Source: Candidatus Woesearchaeota archaeon (lineage in GTDB: Archaea > Nanobdellota > Nanobdellia > Woesearchaeales > ARS49). From it: DNA of 64,000 nucleotides. The notes under the pieces are model-generated. The model was given only the letters and a program-made list of their open reading frames with translations. It did no database searches and was not told the origin of the DNA. The translations under genes and the position numbers were made by a program. The stretch lies in contig JAHWHZ010000002.1 in the NCBI GenBank assembly GCA_019322895.1, positions 1 through 64,000 of the forward strand. Reading direction: 5' to 3'. Of the stretch, positions 53,185 through 60,634 are shown one piece after another (positions within the stretch are counted from its first letter, which is position 1; each line of letters begins with the position of its first letter).

Positions 53185-53274
53185 TTTATAAATGATTCAG
53201 GGTTCTTTCCTTGTATTCTGGGTGATCAAGCGACACTCTGAGTAGGCCGAAAGGCCATAATAACGTGATAAAAA
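53185..53274 (+). promoter_or_regulatory. TATA box and structured leader of the S19e operon
   Basis: TTTATAAAT (53185-53193) predicts transcription from about 53215, leaving a leader of about 60 nt, unusual here. GGCC-GAAA-GGCC (53245-53256) is a hairpin closed by a GNRA tetraloop. A GTGAT site precedes the ATG. Autoregulation by a ribosomal protein is a testable idea. Confidence 0.5.
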
Positions 53275-53910
53275 ATGACAAGATACGATGTACCAATAAA
53301 TGAACTAATCCTTAAGACAGCTGAAGAGCTGGAAAAGATGTCAGACATAACTCCGCCGATATGGGCTGATTTTGTCAAGACAGGAGTGCACAAGGAAAGG
53401 CCGCCTGTGCAGAAAAACTGGTGGTATATACGCGCTGCTGCAATACTGCAGACATTGCAGGCAAAAGGGCCTATCGGAGTCTCTAAATTAAGGACAAAGT
53501 ACGGCGGAAAAAAGAACAGGGGCGCTGCTCCAGAGAAATTCTGCAGGGCATCTGGCAATATCATAAGAAAGATACTCCAGCAGCTGGAGAAAGCAGGCCT
53601 TGCTGACAAGGCAGAAAAAGGAACTCACAAAGGAAGGATAATCACGCAAAAAGGAGCAAAACTTCTGGGCAAAGCTGCTGAAGACCTGATGAAAGAAAAG
53701 AAAATAACTATTCCAAAGAAAAGCACAGAAGAGCTTCCAGTTGAATTTCCAATCAGAAAGAAGAAGAAAAAGAAAGCAAAGAAAAAGAAAGCGAAGAAAA
53801 GAACAAGGAAAAAAGCAGCCAAGAAAAAAACAAAGAAGAAAAAAGCTGCAAAAACCGAAGAAAAAAAACCTGAAGCAGCGGCAGAAGCTCCTAAAGAGGA
53901 ATCCAAGTAA
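53275..53910 (+). CDS. rps19e: 30S ribosomal protein S19e with Lys-rich extension
   Basis: Residues 1-150 form the winged-helix S19e domain (ITPPIWADFVKTGVHKERPP, quoted as exactly that segment; NWWYIRAAAILQ; YGGKKNRGAAPEKF). Residues about 158-211 are an added Lys/Ala/Arg then Glu/Ala-rich tail that S19e normally lacks. First gene of S19e-L39e-L31e. Confidence 0.95.
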   Translation: MTRYDVPINELILKTAEELEKMSDITPPIWADFVKTGVHKERPPVQKNWWYIRAAAILQTLQAKGPIGVSKLRTKYGGKKNRGAAPEKFCRASGNIIRKILQQLEKAGLADKAEKGTHKGRIITQKGAKLLGKAAEDLMKEKKITIPKKSTEELPVEFPIRKKKKKKAKKKKAKKRTRKKAAKKKTKKKKAAKTEEKKPEAAAEAPKEESK

Positions 53911-53912
53911 AA

Positions 53913-54086
53913 ATGGCACGACACAAACATCCAAGCAGGAAGAAAAGGCTTGTGAAAGCAGGAAGGCAAAGTAGATGGGCGCCTTACTGGACAGTGCCAA
54001 AAAAATATGGAACAGGAAGAAGGGTCCATCCTGGCAGGCACACAAAAATAAAAAGAAGCTGGAGAAGGACCAAGCTGAAGGCATAA
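53913..54086 (+). CDS. rpl39e: 50S ribosomal protein L39e
   Basis: The 57-residue basic product contains the family pattern RHKHPSRKKRLVKAGRQ, RWAPYWTV and RRVHPGRH...RSWRRTKL. It sits 2 bp after S19e and 1 bp before L31e, the common archaeal arrangement. Confidence 0.93.
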   Translation: MARHKHPSRKKRLVKAGRQSRWAPYWTVPKKYGTGRRVHPGRHTKIKRSWRRTKLKA

Positions 54087-54087
54087 A

Positions 54088-54654
54088 ATGGCAGTGGAAA
54101 GAACCTACACGATACCGTTGAGAAGAGAATGGCTGAAAGCCCCAAAATACAGGCGGGCGAAAAAAGCAGTCAATGCGGTAAAAGAATTCCTGATCAAGCA
54201 CATGAAATCAGAGGATGTCCGGCTTGGAAAATATCTTAATGAAGAGATCTGGAAAGATGGAATGAAGAATCCGCCAGGCAAAGTCAAAGTCAATGTCCTA
54301 AAAGATGACAAAGGAGTCGTTAGAGCTGAACTCTTCGGCAAAAAAATAGATACAGGCGAGAAAAAAGAAGAGAAAAAAGGCATTGCAACAAAAATGAAAG
54401 AGAAAATAACTGGCAAGAAAGCAGAGCCAAAAAAAGAAGCAGTGAAGAAAGAAAAGAAAGAAGAAGCCAAGGTTGAGAAGAAGAAAACTGAAGAGAAAAA
54501 AGAAGAAGTAAAGAAAGAAACAGTGCCAAAGAAAGAAGAAGTGAAAGAAAAGAAAATAGAGAAAAAGGAAGAAGCTTTAAAAGTAGAAGAAAAAACTAAA
54601 GAAGCTGTTAAAGAAGAGAAAAAAGAGACTCCAAAAGCAGAAGACAAAAAATAA
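54088..54654 (+). CDS. rpl31e: 50S ribosomal protein L31e with Lys/Glu-rich tail
   Basis: Residues 1-90 are the L31e domain (ERTYTIPLRREWLKAP, RAKKAVNAVKEFLIKHM, VRLGKYLNEEIW). Residues 91-188 are an extended Lys/Glu tail of low complexity, longer than the domain itself. eIF6, often next in archaea, is not present; the following gene converges 2 bp away. Confidence 0.93.
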   Translation: MAVERTYTIPLRREWLKAPKYRRAKKAVNAVKEFLIKHMKSEDVRLGKYLNEEIWKDGMKNPPGKVKVNVLKDDKGVVRAELFGKKIDTGEKKEEKKGIATKMKEKITGKKAEPKKEAVKKEKKEEAKVEKKKTEEKKEEVKKETVPKKEEVKEKKIEKKEEALKVEEKTKEAVKEEKKETPKAEDKK

Positions 54655-54656
54655 TC

Positions 54657-55313
54657 TTATTCTAATGTGACTGTCTTATACAAAGGAAAAAGCAGTTCTT
54701 TCAATAAACCAGTTGCTTGGTGAAGTATGCTTAAATTGCCATAAAACTTCTCGTAATTTGCAAATGAGCTTTCAGGAAGCTGATTTATAAAACCCTTAAA
54801 TTCTTCGAATGTGTACAATAATGCAAATTCTGCATCATATATCTTGTTTGCATCCTGCTCATCTACTGCACTTAATACTGCGCTTGACAACTCTTCTAAT
54901 TCATCAAAAATTGAGTGCATATCGTGCATTGCAGGGGCGTTTTCGCGCGCAAGCGCTATTCCGCCTGTAAACAAGCCGTGGAATGATTGAAAATGATCCT
55001 TTCGCTTGGCCAGGTATGCTGGCTTTGCTTTCTGATACAAATCATTTGCCTCAGTACATGCCTTTTCTGCAGAATAATCAAATACCTGCACATAAAGCTC
55101 AGGCAGTGCTTCTATATGAGTCAGGTCGCCTTGCTGAACCCGAGATTCTAATTTCATTATTTCGCAGGCAAGCTCTGCTTTTGCTCTATCTGCAAACTGC
55201 CGCGATTCAGCTATGAGCGGAGTTATTTTCCTGTCTCCGTAGCATTCGCTAAACAAAGTTAAAAATGCCGCAACTTCTGCAAGATTTCTTTTATCTACAT
55301 AATAGGGTTTCAT
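54657..55313 (-). CDS. unknown helical protein (218 aa)
   Basis: I chose ATG 55313 (MKPYYVDKRNLAEV) because a minus-strand TATA box CTTTATAAAC (55335-55344) is 27 bp upstream; a longer frame would run into a structured element. The protein is almost all alpha-helical, soluble and acidic, with a possible four-helix layout (AKAELACEIMKLESRV, HSIFDELEELSSAVLSAV). No family was recognised. Confidence 0.75.
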   Translation of the reverse strand: MKPYYVDKRNLAEVAAFLTLFSECYGDRKITPLIAESRQFADRAKAELACEIMKLESRVQQGDLTHIEALPELYVQVFDYSAEKACTEANDLYQKAKPAYLAKRKDHFQSFHGLFTGGIALARENAPAMHDMHSIFDELEELSSAVLSAVDEQDANKIYDAEFALLYTFEEFKGFINQLPESSFANYEKFYGNLSILHQATGLLKELLFPLYKTVTLE

Positions 55314-55353
55314 GACTAAATAAAGGAAATAGGGGTTTATAAAGATTAGGGAA

Positions 55354-55439
55354 TGCTGCGCTACGTTCTGCTGCTGAAACCGCCTGCAAACCAGATTTAT
55401 CAAAGCAATCATATGAAATTAATAACTACGCAGGCAGCA
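55354..55439 (+). ncRNA. structured intergenic element, copy 6
   Basis: Terminal stem TGCTGC (55354-55359) / GCAGCA (55434-55439). Inner motifs GCTACGTTCTG and AACTACGCAG; centre CAGATTTAT (55392-55400). It lies between the divergent promoters of the unknown gene at 54657 and cbf5. Confidence 0.6.
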
Positions 55440-55485
55440 ATCAGGGAAAGATAAGTTTTTAAAGCGAGCGTATATAATCTCTCTC

Positions 55486-56478
55486 ATGAAAAACCTATTA
55501 CCTTTTGAAATAATTGAAAGAAAAGTTCTTGTTAAAAAAGAAGCTGAAACAGACCCTGGACATGGATATTCTCCAGAGCAGAGGCCTGTTTCTGAATTAA
55601 TCAGTTATGGTGTTGTGAATATCAACAAGCCAAAAGGCCCGACTTCTCATCAAGTCTCTGAATATGTGCAGAAGATTCTTCACATAAAGAAAGCAGGTCA
55701 TTCAGGAACACTTGACCCTGCTGTCACAGGAGTGCTGCCTATGGCTCTAGGAAGAGCAACAAGAATCGTGCAGACTTTACTGCCTGCTGGCAAGGAATAT
55801 GTAGGCATAATGCACCTGCACAAGCCAATTGAGATAAAAGAGCTGAAAAAAGTGCTCGGTGAATTTGTAGGCAAGATAAAGCAGCTGCCGCCAGTGAAGT
55901 CTGCGGTGAAAAGGCAGGTAAGAGAAAGAAGAATATATTACATTGACATAATTGAAGTTGAAGAACAAGATGTCTTGTTCAGGATTGGATGCCAGGCAGG
56001 GACGTACATAAGAAAATTCTGCCACGATGTAGGCAAGAAGCTGAAAGTGGGAGCGCACATGGCCCAGCTTGTCAGGACAAAAGCAGGGCCTTTCACAGAC
56101 AAAGACATGATAACCCTGCAGAATCTTGCAGATGCATACTGGCTCTGGAAAGAAAAAAATGATGAAAAACAGATAAAAGAATGCATAAAGCCTGTAGAAG
56201 ATGCAATCCCGCAGGTTCCAAAAATCTGGATATTAGACAATGCAATTGACACTGTATGCCACGGCTCTGACTTAAAGATGCCTGGCATCTCAAAAGTTCA
56301 GACAGATATAAAAAAAGGAGATACTGTCGCGATAATGAGCCTGAAAAATGAATTGATTGCATTGGGCTTTGCAGAAACAAGCTCAGATGAAATGTTGCTC
56401 AAAGAAAGAGGGATTGCAGCAAAGACGCACAAAGTATTCATGGAGCCAGAAACATACCCTAAATTTAAAAAAGATTAA
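55486..56478 (+). CDS. cbf5: rRNA/tRNA pseudouridine synthase Cbf5 (H/ACA RNP)
   Basis: The 330-residue product has the TruB/Cbf5 catalytic motif GHSGTLDPAVTGVLP with Asp77, an archaeal N-terminal extension (residues 1-40) and a C-terminal PUA domain (about 255-325). With Nop10, Gar1, L7Ae and H/ACA guide RNAs it modifies rRNA; it can also act on tRNA U55. None of the partners is in the window. Confidence 0.96.
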   Translation: MKNLLPFEIIERKVLVKKEAETDPGHGYSPEQRPVSELISYGVVNINKPKGPTSHQVSEYVQKILHIKKAGHSGTLDPAVTGVLPMALGRATRIVQTLLPAGKEYVGIMHLHKPIEIKELKKVLGEFVGKIKQLPPVKSAVKRQVRERRIYYIDIIEVEEQDVLFRIGCQAGTYIRKFCHDVGKKLKVGAHMAQLVRTKAGPFTDKDMITLQNLADAYWLWKEKNDEKQIKECIKPVEDAIPQVPKIWILDNAIDTVCHGSDLKMPGISKVQTDIKKGDTVAIMSLKNELIALGFAETSSDEMLLKERGIAAKTHKVFMEPETYPKFKKD

Positions 56479-56519
56479 ATAATAAGACTTTATTTATACA
56501 GAAAAAAGAAGGTGATTAT

Positions 56520-57476
56520 TTGCAATATGAACTGATTTATCTTATTTTAGGACTGATTGGGCTATGGGTTGGTGCAGAACTGACGACAAGAGGCGCCATA
56601 AGCATAGCAAAAAAACTTAAGATTTCTTACATGTTCATCGGCTTGACAGTTCTTGCAATAGGGACAGACCTTCCTGAATTATTTATCGACCTTACAGCAG
56701 CGATACAAAAACTTCAAGGCATAGACACATCTGGATTGATTTTAGGAGAGACTGTAGGAACTGTCATAAGCCAGACAACACTCATACTAGGCCTTGTAGG
56801 ATTATTCGGTCTGGTAGTCATATCAAAAAGAGAATTTTTAAGAGACGGACTCATAATGATCGGCTCTGCAGCAGTGCTTTTCTTGATGGGAATGGACGGC
56901 CAGATATCAATGATGGACGGCATAATCCTTGTCATAATCTATGCATTTTATTTCATGACAGTGCTCAGGGAAGAGAGATTGCATGAAAAAATTAGGAACA
57001 ATAGGGGATACGGAGTACTGCTCTGGGCTGCAGTCTCGCTCATAGCAGGGCTATTTTTCCTGGTATTTGCCTCAAAGATAGTGGTGGAAAATGCAGTTGA
57101 GCTTGCAAACATCTGGGGAATCTCACAAACACTTGTAGGACTATTAATAGTCGGTTTCGGCACAAGCCTTCCAGAACTGACTATCTGCGTAAATGCAGTT
57201 ATGAAAAAAGCAGGCACTTTGTCTGTAGGAAATCTTATCGGCAGCAACATCTTTGACATATTATTTACTCTGGGCTTAAGCTCAGTAATTGCAAAAGGCT
57301 TCTTTGTAGCTCCGTCCTTGGTGGAATTTGACATCCCTTTCATGATAGGAGTCTGCGTCCTTGCAATATTCCTGCTAAGAACCAAGATGAAACTGCACAG
57401 GAGAGAGGCAATAACATTGATACTTGTTTATCTGGCGTATGTTGCATTAAAATTGACAATGACGCAGCTGCTTTGA
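56520..57476 (+). CDS. Ca2+/cation antiporter family membrane protein
   Basis: The 318-residue product has about ten membrane helices and two inverted alpha repeats. The second is canonical: GFGTSLPELTICVNAV and GNLIGSNIFDILFTLG. The first is changed: GTDLPELFIDLTAA and GETVGTVISQTTLILG, with Asp for Ser and loss of the Asn-Ser-Asn signature. Ion specificity may differ from Na+/Ca2+ exchange. The start is TTG at 56520, supported by GGTGATT just upstream. A structured element follows the stop. Confidence 0.88.
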   Translation: MQYELIYLILGLIGLWVGAELTTRGAISIAKKLKISYMFIGLTVLAIGTDLPELFIDLTAAIQKLQGIDTSGLILGETVGTVISQTTLILGLVGLFGLVVISKREFLRDGLIMIGSAAVLFLMGMDGQISMMDGIILVIIYAFYFMTVLREERLHEKIRNNRGYGVLLWAAVSLIAGLFFLVFASKIVVENAVELANIWGISQTLVGLLIVGFGTSLPELTICVNAVMKKAGTLSVGNLIGSNIFDILFTLGLSSVIAKGFFVAPSLVEFDIPFMIGVCVLAIFLLRTKMKLHRREAITLILVYLAYVALKLTMTQLL

Positions 57477-57477
57477 A

Positions 57478-57569
57478 AAATGATGCGCTACGTTTTGCTT
57501 ATTGAATCTCTTGTATTCTAGATTTATCAAATCTCCCTTTTGCTGCTGCAAACTTCGCAGGCATCATTT
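57478..57569 (+). ncRNA. structured intergenic element, copy 7
   Basis: Terminal stem AAATGATGC (57478-57486) / GCATCATTT (57561-57569), nine perfect pairs and a clear compensatory change from the TGCTGC type. Inner motifs GCTACGTTTTG and AACTTCGCAG; centre TAGATTTAT (57519-57527). It begins 1 bp after the antiporter stop codon. Confidence 0.62.
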
Positions 57570-57623
57570 AAAACAAAAAGCTTTTATAAAATAAATGCAA
57601 AAATCAAATAAAAAGAGGTTAAA

Positions 57624-59042
57624 ATGGTTAAAAAGACTTTATCTGCTTTAAAGAACAAGATAAGCTTGTTCACACTCATCATGATTTCTTCTGCACTGGT
57701 AATCAGCGTGCGTAATTTCCCGACAGAAGCTGAGACAGGCATGCACATGATATTCTTTGCATTGGTTGCAGCAATAGGATTTTTTATTCCAGTCGCTTTA
57801 GTGTCTGCAGAACTCGCGACACTATTGCCAAAGCAAGGCGGAATATTCAACTGGCTGAAAGCTGCATTTGGAGAAAGATTTGGCTTTGTAGGCAGCTGGC
57901 TGCAATGGAGTTACATGATGATAGGCAGCATACCAATGTTATATTTTGTGGGTGGCTCTCTTGCTTTTGTATTGCTGCCTGCATTGGCACACAACAAGTT
58001 ATACATGGCATTAATAGTAATCATACTTATCTGGGGAGCAACATTATTCAATTTCAGGGGCTTGAAAGCATCTGGAAAAGTCAGCACATTCGGCTTCCTG
58101 CTGGGAGTGCTTGTTCCAGGCGCAGTAATAATAGTATTCGGGGCGATATGGTGGCTTACAGGAAACCCCACACACCTTAACATGTCATTCTCCGCAAAAA
58201 ACATAATACCTGATTTGAGCAAGCTGACAACACTGGTATTATTAGTGGGATTCATGAGAACATTCACAGGAATAGAGGTATCTGCATCACACGCAAATGA
58301 AGTTAAGAATCCAAAACGCAGCTATCCTCTCGCCATACTCTTCGTAGTAATTGTCGGGCTCTTGCTTAATATCTTCGGCTCATTGTCTGTTGCAACAGTT
58401 GTCCCACAGCAGCAGATAAGCCTTGCATCAGGCATGATGGAGGCATTCAAGGTATTCTTTAGCCAATTTCACCTCGCATGGCTTGTTCCTGTGCTTGCAA
58501 TATTGACAGCAATAGGAGCAATAGGCGAGATATCAACCTGGACAATCGGTCCTGTAAAAGGCGTGTATGCAAGCGCAAAAACAGGAACACTGCCAAGATT
58601 CTTTCAAAAAGCAAACAAGCTCGGCATACCAACAAGATTATTGGTTGTACAAGCAATAATAATAACACTGATAGGATGCGGGTTATTGCTGCTTCCAAAA
58701 CTCAACACAGCATTCTGGATGGCAAATGCAATGGCATGCTGCATATACTTCTTTATGTATGCAATGATGATACTTGCGTGCCTGAAACTAAGATATACAA
58801 TGCCTAAAGCAAAAAGAGCATACAAGATACCTGGCGGATGGTTCGGGATATGGCTCTTGTCAATAGTAGGCCTTGCAACGCTTGTGTTTGGATTCATCAT
58901 AGCATTTCTTCCTCCAGCGCAGCTACATGTGGTTGACAAGACAGCATACCTTGCGATAACAATCGTAGGAATAACAACACTGCTGCTGATACCGTTCATC
59001 ATATTTGCTCTCAGAAGAAAAAGCTGGTGTGCAGCAAGATGA
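57624..59042 (+). CDS. GadC-like amino acid antiporter (APC superfamily)
   Basis: The 472-residue product has about twelve membrane helices. RNFPTEAETGMHMIFF and AIGFFIPVALVSAELAT match the start of the glutamate/GABA antiporter (GadC) group of APC transporters, which swap an amino acid for its decarboxylated product. It overlaps the aspartate decarboxylase gene by 4 bp. Aspartate-in/alanine-out exchange is inferred from the operon. TATA box TTTTATAAA at 57582-57590 and GAGGT precede it. Confidence 0.88.
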   Translation: MVKKTLSALKNKISLFTLIMISSALVISVRNFPTEAETGMHMIFFALVAAIGFFIPVALVSAELATLLPKQGGIFNWLKAAFGERFGFVGSWLQWSYMMIGSIPMLYFVGGSLAFVLLPALAHNKLYMALIVIILIWGATLFNFRGLKASGKVSTFGFLLGVLVPGAVIIVFGAIWWLTGNPTHLNMSFSAKNIIPDLSKLTTLVLLVGFMRTFTGIEVSASHANEVKNPKRSYPLAILFVVIVGLLLNIFGSLSVATVVPQQQISLASGMMEAFKVFFSQFHLAWLVPVLAILTAIGAIGEISTWTIGPVKGVYASAKTGTLPRFFQKANKLGIPTRLLVVQAIIITLIGCGLLLLPKLNTAFWMANAMACCIYFFMYAMMILACLKLRYTMPKAKRAYKIPGGWFGIWLLSIVGLATLVFGFIIAFLPPAQLHVVDKTAYLAITIVGITTLLLIPFIIFALRRKSWCAAR

Positions 59043-60634
59043 AAATCAGCATAAAGATGCGGGAATACCTACAGATGAGCCCATTTGAAATAAAGAACGT
59101 ATTTATCAGAATGGCAGAAGCATCTGCACAGAGAAACAAGACTAAATTTCTCAATGCAGGAAGAGGCAATCCTAATTTTCTGAACACAACTGCAAGAGAG
59201 GCATTCAGTCATCTCAATAGTTTTGCAGCACTAGCTGCGGGCAAGGAAACAACAACAAAGCATCTTGGCCTGAGGCCAGAAAAAAAAGGTATTGCAAAGA
59301 AATTAAGAGCATACCTGAACAAGCAAAAGGGCGAGGGAGCACGCTTTCTGAAAAATTCAATTGCATTTGCTGAGAAAAGATTCAAGCTGGATCCAGATGA
59401 CTTTGTAGATGAGATGACAGACGCAATCAGGGGAGATTTTTATCCATCTCCTCCAAGAATCTTTCCAAACATGGCAGAAATAATCAAGGAATATCTTTCT
59501 GAAGTCCTTTGTTCTGACAAGAAACCTGCAAAAGGAAAATTTGATCTCTTTGCAACAGAAGGAGCAACAGCAGCAATGTGCTATGTATTCAAGTCACTGA
59601 AAGAGAACAAGATACTTCATAAAAGAGACAAGATAGCGATAATGACGCCAATATTCTCTCCTTATTTGGAGATTCCTGCGCTTGCAGACTACAATCTTGT
59701 AGAAATATACGTAGAAGGAAATGAAGACAAGGGTTGGCAGGTGCCTGACTCAGAGATCGCCAAACTAACTGACAAAAAAATAAAAGCGTTTTTTATGGTG
59801 CATCCTACAAATCCCACTTCAGTTAAACTGAAAAAAGAGACGCTTAACAAGATTGCAAGAGTAATAAAGACTAAAAGAAAAGACCTGATTGTCTTGACAG
59901 ACACAGTTTATGCAACATTTGTTGACAGGTTCAATTCATTCCTTGAGATGGTGCCAAAAAATACGATCTGTGTTTATTCCTACTCTAAATTCTTCGGAGT
60001 GACTGGATGGCGCCTTGGCATAATAATGCTGCGCAAAGACAATGTGATAGACAAGAAGCTTGCAAGACTTTCCAGGAAAGACAAGCAAACACTGCGCAAG
60101 AGATATGAGATGACAGCAACAAATCCAGACAAGATAAAATTCATTGACAGATTAGAGATGGACAGCAGGGATGTTGCCCTTGCGCATACAGGAGGATTAT
60201 CCTGTCCGCAGCAGACAATAATGACCTTGTTTTCCTTATTTTACTTGATGGACAAGAAAAAGAAATACAAGAAAGCAATACAGGCAAAACTAAAGAAAAG
60301 AGTGACATACCTTTACAAGAACATAGGAATTCCCCTGCCCAAAGGCAAAGAGCACACATATTATTATGCATTGATTGACTTAGCAAGAGCTGCAGAAAAA
60401 AAATACGGCAAAGCATTTGCAGAATACATGCAAAATAATGTGCTTATGGACAAATTCCTGTTCAAGCTGGCTAAAGAAAAAGCAACAGTATGCCTTCCAG
60501 GAGAAGGATTTGCAGGACCAAAGCTGTCATTAAGGGTTTCTTTGGCAAACCTGCAAGACAAAGACTACATCAAGGTAGGAAAGAATATCAGCTTTGTATT
60601 GAAGGAGTATCATAAAGCCTGGAAAAGAAGATGA
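59039..60634 (+). CDS. PLP-dependent aspartate 4-decarboxylase (AsdA-like)
   Basis: The 531-residue enzyme has aminotransferase class I fold signatures: GRGNPNF near the start, HPTNPTSVK, and the PLP lysine in YSYSKFFGVTGWRLG (Lys317). Its length, the long N-terminal region and DRLEMDSRDVALAHTGGLS are typical of aspartate beta-decarboxylase rather than simple transaminases (memory-based comparison). It converts aspartate to alanine and CO2 and consumes a proton. ATG 59039 overlaps the antiporter stop by 4 bp; an upstream GTG is possible. A side aminotransferase activity is usual in this family. Confidence 0.85.
   Translation: MKISIKMREYLQMSPFEIKNVFIRMAEASAQRNKTKFLNAGRGNPNFLNTTAREAFSHLNSFAALAAGKETTTKHLGLRPEKKGIAKKLRAYLNKQKGEGARFLKNSIAFAEKRFKLDPDDFVDEMTDAIRGDFYPSPPRIFPNMAEIIKEYLSEVLCSDKKPAKGKFDLFATEGATAAMCYVFKSLKENKILHKRDKIAIMTPIFSPYLEIPALADYNLVEIYVEGNEDKGWQVPDSEIAKLTDKKIKAFFMVHPTNPTSVKLKKETLNKIARVIKTKRKDLIVLTDTVYATFVDRFNSFLEMVPKNTICVYSYSKFFGVTGWRLGIIMLRKDNVIDKKLARLSRKDKQTLRKRYEMTATNPDKIKFIDRLEMDSRDVALAHTGGLSCPQQTIMTLFSLFYLMDKKKKYKKAIQAKLKKRVTYLYKNIGIPLPKGKEHTYYYALIDLARAAEKKYGKAFAEYMQNNVLMDKFLFKLAKEKATVCLPGEGFAGPKLSLRVSLANLQDKDYIKVGKNISFVLKEYHKAWKRR

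Noticed and set aside
55314..55412. Longer N-terminus of the unknown gene at 54657
   Set aside because: It would include the TATA box and part of structured element copy 6.
21985..57569. Integron attC sites as explanation of the structured elements
   Set aside because: attC ends should carry RYYYAAC at the left and GTTRRRY at the right; here the GTT and AAC motifs lie inside in the opposite arrangement, and no integrase gene or cassette array is seen.
21985..57569. Simple MITE family as explanation of the structured elements
   Set aside because: Terminal repeats differ in sequence between copies while staying self-complementary, and no constant target duplication was visible; a mobile origin is not excluded but does not explain the compensatory changes.
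21985..57569. H/ACA guide RNAs as explanation, given cbf5 nearby
   Set aside because: No ACA box follows the 3' stem in the copies examined, and seven near-identical pockets would guide to the same site.
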